A stretch of DNA of 64,000 bases, from assembly GCF_029633825.1 (NCBI RefSeq), contig NZ_CP090641.1, forward strand, positions 2,976,001 through 3,040,000, given 5' to 3'. The notes beneath the pieces were generated by a model that was not told the DNA's origin, ran no database searches, and saw only the letters and a list, made by a program, of their open reading frames with translations. This document shows positions 8,764 through 16,813 of this stretch, in pieces. Origin of the DNA: Burkholderia contaminans (GTDB taxonomy: Bacteria > Pseudomonadota > Gammaproteobacteria > Burkholderiales > Burkholderiaceae). The translations under genes and the position numbers were made by a program. Numbering within the stretch: the first letter of the stretch is position 1; every line of letters starts with the position of its first letter.

Positions 8764-10021
8764 CGACAACACGATTGCTGAAAGCGTGAGCGCGCCGCGC
8801 GTCGACGGCGACCGCCTGTGGGCGTCGCTCGACCGGATGGCGCAGATCGGCGCGACGCCGAAGGGCGGCGTCTGCCGCCTCGCGCTGACCGATCTCGATC
8901 GCGAGTCGCGCGACCTGTTCGTGCAATGGGCGCAAGACGCCGGCTGCACGGTGCGTGTGGACCGGATGGGCAACGTGTTCGCGCGCCGCGCGGGGCGCAA
9001 CCCCGACGCCGCGCCGGTGATGACCGGCTCGCATGCCGATTCGCAGCCGACGGGCGGCCGCTACGACGGCATCTACGGCGTGCTCGGCGGGCTCGAGGTC
9101 GTGCGCGCGCTGAACGATGCGGGCATCGAGACCGAGCGCCCGATCGACGTCGTGATCTGGACCAACGAGGAAGGCTCGCGCTTCGCGCCGGCGATGGTGT
9201 CGGCCGGCGTATTCTCGGGCGTCTATACGCTCGAGTACGGGCTGTCGCGCACCGATGGCGCAGGCAGGACGATCGGCGAGGAGCTGGCGCGGATCGGCTA
9301 CGCGGGTGCCGAGCCCGTCGGCGGCTATCCGGTGCACGCGGCGTACGAGCTGCACATCGAACAGGGCGCGATTCTCGAACGGGCCGGCAAGACGATCGGC
9401 GTCGTGACGGCCGGGCAGGGGCAGCGCTGGTACGAAGTGACGCTCACCGGTGTCGACGCGCATGCGGGCACGACGCCGATGGAATTCCGTCGCGATGCGC
9501 TGGTCGGCGCCGCGCGGATGATCTCGTTCGTCGAGGTGCTCGGCCGCCGTTACGCGCCGTATGGACGTGCGACGGTCGGGATGATCGAGGCGCGGCCGAA
9601 CTCGCGTAATACCGTGCCGGGCGGCTGCTTCTTCACGGTCGAATTCCGTCATCCCGATGATGCGGTACTCGACGAACTCGACGCGACGCTTCGCGCGGAA
9701 CTCGCACGCGTGGCCGACGAAACGGGCCTCGGTGCGCAGATCGAGCAGATCTTCACGTATGCGCCGATCCCGTTCGCGCCGCGCTGCATCGACACGGTGC
9801 GTGACGCGGCCGAGGCGCTCGGGCTGTCGCACATGGATATCGTGTCCGGCGCCGGTCATGACGCGTGCTATGTCGCGCGCGTTGCGCCGACGGGGATGAT
9901 CTTCGTGCCGTGCGTCGACGGGTTGAGCCACAACGAAGCCGAAGCGATTACGCCCGAGTGGGCGGCGGCGGGTGCAGATGTGCTGTTGCGTGCGGTGCTG
10001 CGGAGCGCGCAGGAACGCTGA
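8756..10021 (+). CDS. M20-family Zn-dependent amidohydrolase (N-carbamoyl-L-amino acid hydrolase-like)
   Basis: A 421-residue dinuclear metallo-amidase of the hydantoinase/carbamoylase group of M20. Metal-binding segments are GSHADSQPTGGRYDG (His and bridging Asp), TNEEGSRF (Glu), ELHIEQG (His) and the C-terminal GLSHNEAE (His); the dimerisation-domain segment DAHAGTTPMEFRRDA supplies the substrate-binding His. The ATG at 8756 (MRDDNTIAES) overlaps the preceding gene by 8 bases. Next to an ATC-hydrolase-like gene, the best hypothesis is removal of the carbamoyl group from S- or N-carbamoyl-cysteine to give L-cysteine, as AtcC does. An allantoate or other carbamoyl amino acid is the alternative. 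Confidence 0.88.
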   Translation: MRDDNTIAESVSAPRVDGDRLWASLDRMAQIGATPKGGVCRLALTDLDRESRDLFVQWAQDAGCTVRVDRMGNVFARRAGRNPDAAPVMTGSHADSQPTGGRYDGIYGVLGGLEVVRALNDAGIETERPIDVVIWTNEEGSRFAPAMVSAGVFSGVYTLEYGLSRTDGAGRTIGEELARIGYAGAEPVGGYPVHAAYELHIEQGAILERAGKTIGVVTAGQGQRWYEVTLTGVDAHAGTTPMEFRRDALVGAARMISFVEVLGRRYAPYGRATVGMIEARPNSRNTVPGGCFFTVEFRHPDDAVLDELDATLRAELARVADETGLGAQIEQIFTYAPIPFAPRCIDTVRDAAEALGLSHMDIVSGAGHDACYVARVAPTGMIFVPCVDGLSHNEAEAITPEWAAAGADVLLRAVLRSAQER

Positions 10022-10040
10022 GCCTGAGGGTGACGGCGGT

Positions 10041-10068
10041 GGCCCGGCGGAAAGGTGTTCGCCGGGCC
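10041..10068 (+). terminator. GC-rich hairpin after the amidohydrolase gene
   Basis: Perfect 9-bp stem GGCCCGGCG / CGCCGGGCC (10041-10049 and 10060-10068) located 20 bases after the stop, between convergent genes. There is no T-run, so termination by this element alone is uncertain. Confidence 0.4.
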
Positions 10069-10116
10069 GGGCCGGCCCGCGTTGCGTTCCGCCTGACGTT
10101 GCGCGCGCGGTTCGCG

Positions 10117-10614
10117 TCACCCCGGCGGCGATTGCCGATCGATATACCGCCGCATCACATGGAACGCCGTATCGGTGCGCCCAGGCATCGTGATCGTCGC
10201 GTCATCGGCGGTGAAGCCGAGCTTTTCATAGAACCGGTACGCGGTTTCGCGTGCCGTGCACCACACGAGCGCGGCCCCGCGTGCTTCCGCGTGCCGCACG
10301 CAAACCTGCACCAGCACGCGCCCCAAGCCCATGCCGCGCACGGCAGGGTGCACGGCCATCCCGCGCAGCCGCCACGCCGGCCGTGCCGGGTCGTCTTCGC
10401 GCACCTCCTCGCAAAGCGATGCAACGGCGACGATGCCCGACGCATCGCGCACGCCGACGTGCAGCGTCGTCGGTGCAAGGTCGCCGGCCAGCGCGCTCGC
10501 ATCCAGATCGCCATTCAGCAGGACCATTGCGCGGAGCGGGCGCGTCTGCGCGGCATCGATCGGTGCGATGGTGAACAGCGTGCTGCCTGACGTCATCAAC
10601 GTTCCTTGAGTCAT
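10117..10614 (-). CDS. GNAT-family N-acetyltransferase
   Basis: A 165-residue GNAT protein. The acetyl-CoA pyrophosphate-binding loop is seen in LRGMAVHPAVRGMGLGRVLVQ (about residues 83-103, R/Q-x-x-G-x-G/A form RGMGLG), followed by the motif B part ALVWCTARETAYRFYEKLGF that ends these domains. The second ATG at 10596 (MTSGSTLFTI) is a possible start giving 159 residues. The substrate is not predictable. It lies 16 bases past the end of nothing on its own strand except the upstream convergent cluster; the cytochrome gene begins upstream on the same strand and ends 16 bases before this start, so the two could be co-transcribed. Confidence 0.85.
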   Translation of the reverse strand: MTQGTLMTSGSTLFTIAPIDAAQTRPLRAMVLLNGDLDASALAGDLAPTTLHVGVRDASGIVAVASLCEEVREDDPARPAWRLRGMAVHPAVRGMGLGRVLVQVCVRHAEARGAALVWCTARETAYRFYEKLGFTADDATITMPGRTDTAFHVMRRYIDRQSPPG

Positions 10615-10630
10615 TCGATTCAGCCGCGCG

Positions 10631-11464
10631 TTACCGAGCGGCCTTGCGCCGTGCCATATACGCGAGATACGCGACGATCTGGTCGAGTTCCCGGTCGCTC
10701 AGCTGGTCGGGCGGAAATGCCGGCATGCTGCGGCCCGGCCAGTCGCGCACCGAGGCCGGGTTGCGGATATAGCGGCGCAGCGCGGCGGGCTGGAAGTAGT
10801 CGACCGGGTTCATCGGCGTGTTCAGGTCGGGGCCGGCATGGCTGCTGCCCGCACCGTCGAGGCGATGGCAGGCGAGGCATTGCGTGACGAACAGGCGCTG
10901 GCCCGCGCGAGCCGGATCGTTCGCGGGCAGCGCGGCATCGACGGCGAGCGACGGCCAGCGCGCAAGCGGCGACGATTCGATCGTGATGCGCACGATCTGG
11001 TACGGCCACTGCTCGCCGCGCACCGACGACGCGTCCGGCCCGAGCCAGACCAGGTAGAACGGCCCGGCGCTGACCTGTTTGCCGGGCAGCTTCGGCCACG
11101 GATGCGCCGGATCCTCGATCGCAAGCCACGGAACGGCGCCGGCCGGCGTGCGGCGGCGCACGAGCTCCAGCGGCAGTTGCGCGGCGAAGCCGTCGGCGGC
11201 ACGGGTTTCGAGTACACCGTCGGCCGGCAGCCCGTCGCCGAGCAGGTCGGCGAACGGCACCGCGCGGAAGGTCATGGGCTTGCCGTATGCGATGTCGCGC
11301 GGCACGTGGATGTCGGCGGCATCGGGGCGCGCGAGCAGCGTTTGCCGGGTGAGGGCGCGGGCCGTGCCGTCCGTCTCGAGTTCAAGCGCGGACTGCGCCG
11401 AAGCGCGTTGTCCGATCAGGCAGACCGTCAGCAGCAAAAGCGAAAACCACCGGCGCTTCAGCAT
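10631..11464 (-). CDS. Exported cytochrome c with N-terminal molybdopterin-oxidoreductase-like domain
   Basis: A 277-residue exported protein. The start MLKRRWFSLLLLTVCLIGQRASA at 11464 gives a Sec signal peptide; the long open frame upstream is repeat DNA and not coding. Residues about 30-165 resemble the small molybdopterin-binding/sulfite-oxidase-like fold seen fused to hemes (phrases MTFRAVPFADLL, GAVPWLAIEDP, PFYLVWLGP), though cofactor residues cannot be confirmed. The C-terminal part is a class I cytochrome c: heme attachment CLACH and the axial Met in WPGRSMPAFPPDQLSD. Probably a periplasmic electron carrier; partner unknown. The promoter region holds a 9-bp tandem repeat about 240 bases upstream. 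Confidence 0.82.
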   Translation of the reverse strand: MLKRRWFSLLLLTVCLIGQRASAQSALELETDGTARALTRQTLLARPDAADIHVPRDIAYGKPMTFRAVPFADLLGDGLPADGVLETRAADGFAAQLPLELVRRRTPAGAVPWLAIEDPAHPWPKLPGKQVSAGPFYLVWLGPDASSVRGEQWPYQIVRITIESSPLARWPSLAVDAALPANDPARAGQRLFVTQCLACHRLDGAGSSHAGPDLNTPMNPVDYFQPAALRRYIRNPASVRDWPGRSMPAFPPDQLSDRELDQIVAYLAYMARRKAAR

Positions 11465-11868
11465 TCTTTCTCCGGGAAGGGGCGTTCCGGCGGCGACCGG
11501 AGGAGCTGGCCGCGGCCGATGGAAGGAATCGGGCGACAGTCTATCCGGTACGCGCGGCGCTGGCGACTGCTGCGCGGGGATCGGGGCGGCGGTCATGATC
11601 GGGCCGGCCGGCGGCAGCGCGGCTGGCGGCCGGCCCGCGAGAACGATGCGGCATTGCGGGGCGAGGTTTGAGCACGAAGGAGCGGAAGGAACGGAAGGGG
11701 CGGAAGAGGCGGGAGAGGCGGAAGAGGCGGAAGAGGCGGAAGAGGCGGAAGAGGCGGAAGAGGCGGAAGAGGCGGAAGAGGCGGAAGAGGCGGAAAGGCC
11801 GGCAAGCCGGAACGAGAGCATGCAGGCCGGCCGCGCTCACTGCGCCCCGGCTCGTTACCCGCCCGCCT
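11465..11868. other. Intergenic region upstream of the cytochrome c gene, no gene seen
   Basis: This 404-base stretch lies upstream of two minus-strand genes' boundaries: it follows the end of the propeller-like gene and precedes the cytochrome c start. Frames are open on both strands only because of the repeat. It contains a 9-bp minisatellite (separate entry) and otherwise nothing I can assign; any promoter of the cytochrome gene should be here. Confidence 0.6.
11701..11790. repeat. 9-bp tandem repeat, about 10 units
   Basis: Ten head-to-tail copies of CGGAAGAGG run from 11701 to 11790; only the second copy differs (CGGGAGAGG). Decayed copies of the same purine-rich motif continue on both sides (from about 11685, and into 11791-11800). 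All purines lie on the plus strand. Since the unit is a multiple of three it keeps six frames open, giving repeated Glu-Glu-Ala or Leu-Pro-Pro peptides that are not genes. Confidence 0.95.
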
Positions 11869-13137
11869 TCAATGACTCGAACAAGGCGCTTCGCGCTTCG
11901 GCAACGGCGTTTCATGCGCCGGTTCGAAATCGGCTTCCCGTGTGCCCGACGGCGTCAGCGACACGAAATGCATCGCGTTGCCGCTCCCCGGGAAGCCGGC
12001 GATACCGGTCAAGCCCCACGGAATCGGCGAACGCTGCACGCCGCTCACTGAAATGTCCGCCGGCCCGAGCGCCAGCGTCAGCAGCCGCCCGTCGCGGATC
12101 GGCACGTACGCGTGCGTGCCGGACACCCCGATGCCGGATTCGCGTACCGACGCCGGCAGGCAGTCGAGCGTCGCCGTGCGGCGGCCATCCGGCGCGATCA
12201 GCATCGCGACGCCGCGATCGTCCGCCGTCGTCGTGACGACGATGAAGCGGTCGATCTCCGGCACGTAAGCCGACGAATACACGTAGTACTGGATCGCGTC
12301 GTTCAGCGTCCCCAGCTTGTCCAGCTTTGCCGTGACCGGGTCGAACATCGCGTATTCGAGCGTCGCGTCCGTGCTGCCTTCGATGTATTTCTGCCAGACG
12401 AGCAGCGCGGTATGCGGCGAGCCCGCGACGACGGGCCACCACTCGCGGCGGTGCGGCACGACCGCGACATGGTTCAGCACGCGCCCGGCCGCGTCATAGG
12501 TTTTCACGTACACGCCGTTGCCGGTGCCGAGGTTGTCGACGCCGCCGCCGTCGATCCAGTCGGCCGAATAGAACACGACGAAGCGGTCGGCCGCCGTGGC
12601 GACGTGCCCCGAGTGGCCGCCCGATTCGACGTCGTTCGGATAGGGCTTGATCGGCTTCAGGTCGCGACGGTAGACGCCGTAGCGCTGGCTGACTTCCTGC
12701 GGCGCATTCCAGCCGTCCTCGAACGTGACGAAGATGTCGCCGCGCGCGTTCTGCGCGATCGACACGGGCTCCTGCGCCTCGGGGCGGCTGATGAACGTAC
12801 GGACGTGCAGCAGGTGCGGCTTGCCGGGCAGCCATTCGCCGACGTACACGTCGTGCGGCCAGTTGCCGCTGCGCATCGCGCCGCGCGGCACGACCCCCGA
12901 GCTGCTGAAGAACACCCAGCGCTTGCCGTTGCCGGCGTCGGCCACGCCGATGCCGTGCATGAAGCTGCGCGGATCGACGGCCGGGTGAGCTGAAGGGGCG
13001 GCCTGCACGGTGACCGTATGCACGGCCGGCGCGGCGGCGCAGGCGGGCTGCATCGCCGTGACGATGCCGCATGCGCCGCACAGCGCGGCCGCGACGCACC
13101 GCGCGACCGCCTGTGCCGGGCGCGCGCGCGCCCTCAT
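11869..13137 (-). CDS. Exported hypothetical protein, probable beta-propeller
   Basis: A 422-residue protein with an N-terminal export signal (hydrophobic stretch [20 protein letters not shown], cleavage near ACA-AP). The rest is a run of beta-rich segments with repeated W/Y-containing turns ([56 protein letters not shown]), the look of a six- or seven-bladed propeller of the sialidase/exo-glycosidase or BNR type, but no catalytic motif was recognised. Its ATG overlaps the glmS stop as ATGA (13134-13137), so its translation is coupled to glmS and it belongs to the pga-glmS transcription unit. A role in PNAG handling outside the cytoplasm is an inference from that coupling. Confidence 0.75.
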   Translation of the reverse strand: MRARARPAQAVARCVAAALCGACGIVTAMQPACAAAPAVHTVTVQAAPSAHPAVDPRSFMHGIGVADAGNGKRWVFFSSSGVVPRGAMRSGNWPHDVYVGEWLPGKPHLLHVRTFISRPEAQEPVSIAQNARGDIFVTFEDGWNAPQEVSQRYGVYRRDLKPIKPYPNDVESGGHSGHVATAADRFVVFYSADWIDGGGVDNLGTGNGVYVKTYDAAGRVLNHVAVVPHRREWWPVVAGSPHTALLVWQKYIEGSTDATLEYAMFDPVTAKLDKLGTLNDAIQYYVYSSAYVPEIDRFIVVTTTADDRGVAMLIAPDGRRTATLDCLPASVRESGIGVSGTHAYVPIRDGRLLTLALGPADISVSGVQRSPIPWGLTGIAGFPGSGNAMHFVSLTPSGTREADFEPAHETPLPKREAPCSSH

Positions 13138-14957
13138 TCCACGGTCACCGATTTCGCGAGGTTACGCGGCTTGTCGACGTCGGCGCCGCGCGCGCAGCCG
13201 ACGTGATAGGCGAGCAGCTGCAGCGGAATCACGTTGACGATCGGCGACAGCAGGTCACCCGATTCGCGCACGCGGATCAGGTGCGTGTCGCGGTCGGCGT
13301 CGATTCCGAGCTGGTCGCCGGCCAGCACGTAGAGCCGTCCGCCGCGCGCGCGCACCTCGGCCATGTTGGATTTCAGCTTCTGGAACAGGCGGTCGTCCGG
13401 CGCGATCGTGACGACCGGCATCGCGCTCGTGACGAGCGCGAGCGGGCCGTGCTTCAGTTCGCCGGCCGCATAGCCTTCCGCGTGGATGTACGACACCTCC
13501 TTGAGCTTCAGCGCACCTTCCATCGCGATCGGGAAATGAATGCCGCGCCCGAGGAACAGCGCGTTCTCGGTGTGTGCGAACTTCGTGGCCCAGCCCATGA
13601 TCTGCGTTTCGAGCGCGAGTGCGTGGCCGATGCGCTCGGGCAGCGCATGCAGCTGCTTCAGGTGCAGCGCGACCTGCTTCGCGTCGAGCCGGCCGCGCAG
13701 CTGCGCGAGCGTCAGCGTCAGCACGAACAGCGCGACGAGCTGCGTCGTGAACGCCTTGGTCGACGCGACGCCGAGCTCGATGCCGGCCCGCGTCAGGAAC
13801 CGCAGTGGCGCGGTGCGCGCGATCGTGCTCGTCGCCACGTTGCAGATCGCCATCGACAGTGTCTGGCCCATGTCGCGCGCCTGCTCGATCGCGCCGATCG
13901 TGTCTGCCGTCTCGCCCGATTGCGAAATGCCGACGACGAGCGTGCGCGGATCGGCCACCGTCTCGCGGTAGCGAAATTCGCTGGCGATCTCGACCTGCGC
14001 CGGCACGCCCGCGATGGCCTCCAGCCAGTACTTCGCAGTGAGCCCCGCGTAGTAGCTGGTGCCGCAGCCGAGCAGCAGCACGTTCCTCACGCGCGACAGC
14101 AGCGCGCGCGTGCCGTCGGCGGCGTCGAACAACGCCGGCGAAATCGTGTCGATGCCGTCGAGCGTGCTGGCGATCGCCTTCGGCTGCTCGAAGATCTCCT
14201 TTTGCATGAAGTGCTGGTACGGGCCGAGCGCGGCGTCGCCCTCGCGCGCCTTCACCTGGCACAGCGGGCGCTGGGCCTCGTGCCCGCCCGAGTCGACCAC
14301 GGCGATCCGGTCCGGCGTGATCAGTGCGACGTCGCCGTCTTCCAGGTAGACGAAGCGGTCGGTCAGGTCACCGAGCGCCGCGCAATCCGACGCGAGGTAG
14401 TTCTGTTCGGCGCCGATGCCGATCACGAGCGGCGAGCCGGCGCGCGCGGCGACGAGGCGCTGCGGCTCTTTCGCGCTCAGCACCGCGATCGCGTACGCGC
14501 CGTGCAGCCGCTTGACGGCGCGCACGACCGCGTCGAACAGGTCGTCGCGATAGAGGCTGTGGATCAGGTGCGCGATCACCTCGGTGTCGGTCTGGCCGCG
14601 AAACGTATAGCCGCGCTCCCGCAACTCCACGCGCAGCGCGTCGTGGTTCTCGATGATGCCGTTGTGCACGACCGCGATCGTGTCGCCGGACATGATCGGA
14701 TGCGCGTTCATTTCGGACGGTGCGCCATGGGTTGCCCAGCGCGTATGCGCGATGCAGGTCTGCGCTTCGAGGCCCAGCGTCAGCACGCGGGCCTGCAGGT
14801 CGGTCACGCGACGCAACGTGCGTTCGCTGCGCAGGCGGCCGTCGTCCTGTACGGCAATGCCGCACGAATCGTAGCCGCGATATTCGAGCCTGCTCAGCGC
14901 ATTGACCAGTTGCGGCACCTGATTGTTCAGGCCGCTTGCTCCGACGATTCCGCACAT
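13134..14957 (-). CDS. glmS: Glutamine--fructose-6-phosphate aminotransferase (isomerizing), pga-linked copy
   Basis: A 607-residue GlmS. After removal of Met the N-terminal Cys (MCGIVGA) is the glutaminase nucleophile of the Ntn domain (residues 1-240, with [15 protein letters not shown]). Two SIS sugar-isomerase domains follow ([46 protein letters not shown]), ending [13 protein letters not shown], the normal family C-terminus. It makes glucosamine-6-phosphate for UDP-GlcNAc. It starts 118 bases after pgaD, so it is probably a dedicated paralogue feeding PNAG synthesis rather than the housekeeping copy. No glmS ribozyme is expected in this group and none was seen. Confidence 0.95.
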   Translation of the reverse strand: MCGIVGASGLNNQVPQLVNALSRLEYRGYDSCGIAVQDDGRLRSERTLRRVTDLQARVLTLGLEAQTCIAHTRWATHGAPSEMNAHPIMSGDTIAVVHNGIIENHDALRVELRERGYTFRGQTDTEVIAHLIHSLYRDDLFDAVVRAVKRLHGAYAIAVLSAKEPQRLVAARAGSPLVIGIGAEQNYLASDCAALGDLTDRFVYLEDGDVALITPDRIAVVDSGGHEAQRPLCQVKAREGDAALGPYQHFMQKEIFEQPKAIASTLDGIDTISPALFDAADGTRALLSRVRNVLLLGCGTSYYAGLTAKYWLEAIAGVPAQVEIASEFRYRETVADPRTLVVGISQSGETADTIGAIEQARDMGQTLSMAICNVATSTIARTAPLRFLTRAGIELGVASTKAFTTQLVALFVLTLTLAQLRGRLDAKQVALHLKQLHALPERIGHALALETQIMGWATKFAHTENALFLGRGIHFPIAMEGALKLKEVSYIHAEGYAAGELKHGPLALVTSAMPVVTIAPDDRLFQKLKSNMAEVRARGGRLYVLAGDQLGIDADRDTHLIRVRESGDLLSPIVNVIPLQLLAYHVGCARGADVDKPRNLAKSVTVE

Positions 14958-15075
14958 GATTCACCTCGTCCACAAAAGGTTGCCGGTCTGCCGGCAAAAT
15001 GCGGCAGCGCGGTATCTGGAGTGGCGCCGCGTCGCGCAAATGACGTCCCGTGCGCAGCGGCGCGTCTCCGCTGAC

Positions 15076-15564
15076 CTACTCGCGGGGCTGCGGCCCCGCG
15101 TGGGCTACCCATTCGATGCCGGAAATCGAGCCGTTCGCGTCGTGCGACGCGACGAGAATGCGCGTCGTGCGCCGCGCGCCGCGCCGGCGGGCGCTTGCCA
15201 GCACGGTCGGCGGCACCGAGCGCACCTTCGCGCTGGCCGAGCGCCGCAGTATCTTCGATACGCGCAGCCGGTAGGCGAGCGGATGCACGACGCGCCCGGC
15301 GATCAGCCACATGACGATGGTGCCCGCGATGAGCGCGATGCTGGTCGCGTAGAACACCATCTGCTCGATCGGCATCTCGGCCGGATTGAACGGCAGCAGG
15401 TAGCGGTACGTGTAGATGCAGATCGATGCCCACACGGCGCCCACCAGCGCGGGCCGCAAGAGCCGGAACCAGACGATCAGCACGGACCCGACGACATGAC
15501 CGCGTTCGGCGATCAGTTCGCGCGGTGTGCGCAGGGAAAGGTCAATAATCGGTGCGTTCTTCAT
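15076..15564 (-). CDS. pgaD: PNAG synthase accessory subunit PgaD
   Basis: A 162-residue inner-membrane protein with two transmembrane segments (about residues 32-55 and 70-92) and a basic cytoplasmic C-terminal tail. The N-terminal phrase PIIDLSLRTPRELIAERGH and the short two-helix layout match PgaD, which with PgaC forms the c-di-GMP-responsive polymerase of poly-beta-1,6-N-acetylglucosamine. It overlaps the end of pgaC by 23 bases. Its C-terminal tail is longer and more basic than in the enterobacterial protein. Confidence 0.88.
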   Translation of the reverse strand: MKNAPIIDLSLRTPRELIAERGHVVGSVLIVWFRLLRPALVGAVWASICIYTYRYLLPFNPAEMPIEQMVFYATSIALIAGTIVMWLIAGRVVHPLAYRLRVSKILRRSASAKVRSVPPTVLASARRRGARRTTRILVASHDANGSISGIEWVAHAGPQPRE

Positions 15565-16813
15565 GTTGAATGCCTCGGTCGGGGCTGACCCATACGGCCC
15601 GCTTGCCGCGGCCCCGCAGCACGACGGCAGGCAGGGCGACGACGGTGGTGATCATGCTGATCAGCCAGAAGGCGACGGGATACCAGATGGTGTCCAGGAA
15701 ATACATCAGGAGTTTTTCGTCGTAACGACGATCGATCATGCTGCCGATGATCAGCTGCAGGATGCAGGTGGCGACCAGCAGCATGCCGTGCCAGTGCGGC
15801 ACGACCGATACGTGCCAGTCTTGCGGCAGCGGGTACACGACATTGATGAGCGCGAGCAGCAGGATGAACGACATCGAGTACGCCCACGCGATACCGATCA
15901 GGTACTCGGCGAACAGCGGCCACATCATCATCTGCGTCGGCCGCGCGAGCGTGCCCGCGTACTTCATCAACACCTGGATGCCGCCCTTCGCCCAGCGCAA
16001 CCGCTGCCGGTACAGGCCCTTCACCGTCTCGGGCATCAGGATCCAGCTCAGCGCGTGCGGCTCGTACACGACGCGCCAGTCGCGGCACTGCAGCTTCCAG
16101 CTGATGTCGATGTCCTCGGTCAGCATGTCCGAGCTCCAGTAGCCGACGTCGGCGAGCGCGGTCTTGCGGAACATCGTGATCACGCCGGATACCGTGAAGA
16201 TGCGGCCGTACACCTGCTGCGTGCGCTTGATCAGCCCGACGATCGACGAGAATTCGCCGACCTGCATGCGGCCGAGCAGCGACGTGCGCGTGCGGATGCG
16301 CGGGTTGCCGGTCACGGCGCCGACGCCCGGATCGGTCAGGAAATGCTCGAGCATCCAGCCGATCGCGTCATGCGCGAGCAGCGCATCGCCGTCGATGCAC
16401 AGCAGGTATTCCGCGTTCGACACGGCCGCCGCGGTCGTGAGCCCGACCGCCTTGCCTTCGTTGCGCGCGTGATGGATCACGAGCAACCGCGGGATTTCGA
16501 CGGCCAGCTCGTTGAGGATCTCGCCGGTGCGATCCTTGCTGCCGTCGTTGACCGCGATGATGTCGTAGTTCGGATACTGCATCCGGTCCAGGTGGCGGAT
16601 CACGCTGCGTGCGTTCGCGGCTTCGTTGAAGCAGGGCACGACGATCGAGATCTTCGGGATCCCGCTCGACGCGATCGTCCGCGTGGACACCTCGCGGCCT
16701 TCCTCGAGCAGGAAGTAGTGCACGACGCCGCCGATCATCCACAGGTACGACATGAAGAACGGGTAGTAGAAGACGAAATCCTGCAGGCGCTGGATGATGC
16801 TGTGGGTGGTCAT
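15542..16813 (-). CDS. pgaC: Poly-beta-1,6-N-acetylglucosamine synthase PgaC
   Basis: A 423-residue processive family 2 glycosyltransferase. Membrane segments lie at the N-terminus (about 15-32) and at about 300-400. Catalytic motifs: VVPCFNEAAN, VNDGSKDRTG, the DXD-like CIDGDALL, the TED of MLTEDIDISW and the QxxRW form RQRLRWAKGG. The ATG at 16813 overlaps the pgaB stop as ATGA, fixing the start; the frame open further upstream is inside pgaB. It polymerises UDP-GlcNAc across the inner membrane together with PgaD. Confidence 0.96.
   Translation of the reverse strand: MTTHSIIQRLQDFVFYYPFFMSYLWMIGGVVHYFLLEEGREVSTRTIASSGIPKISIVVPCFNEAANARSVIRHLDRMQYPNYDIIAVNDGSKDRTGEILNELAVEIPRLLVIHHARNEGKAVGLTTAAAVSNAEYLLCIDGDALLAHDAIGWMLEHFLTDPGVGAVTGNPRIRTRTSLLGRMQVGEFSSIVGLIKRTQQVYGRIFTVSGVITMFRKTALADVGYWSSDMLTEDIDISWKLQCRDWRVVYEPHALSWILMPETVKGLYRQRLRWAKGGIQVLMKYAGTLARPTQMMMWPLFAEYLIGIAWAYSMSFILLLALINVVYPLPQDWHVSVVPHWHGMLLVATCILQLIIGSMIDRRYDEKLLMYFLDTIWYPVAFWLISMITTVVALPAVVLRGRGKRAVWVSPDRGIQHEERTDY

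Noticed and set aside
6967..9000. Minus-strand open frame of 677 codons opposite the binding protein and hydrolases
   Set aside because: Antisense shadow; three plus-strand genes with clear families explain the region.
11701..11790. Possible CRISPR array
   Set aside because: Units are 9 bases, directly joined, with no spacers.
11079..12236. Frames through the 9-bp repeat giving Glu-Glu-Ala or Leu-Pro-Pro peptides
   Set aside because: The repeat unit is a multiple of three, so every frame stays open; flanking codons lack coding character and no start site is supported.
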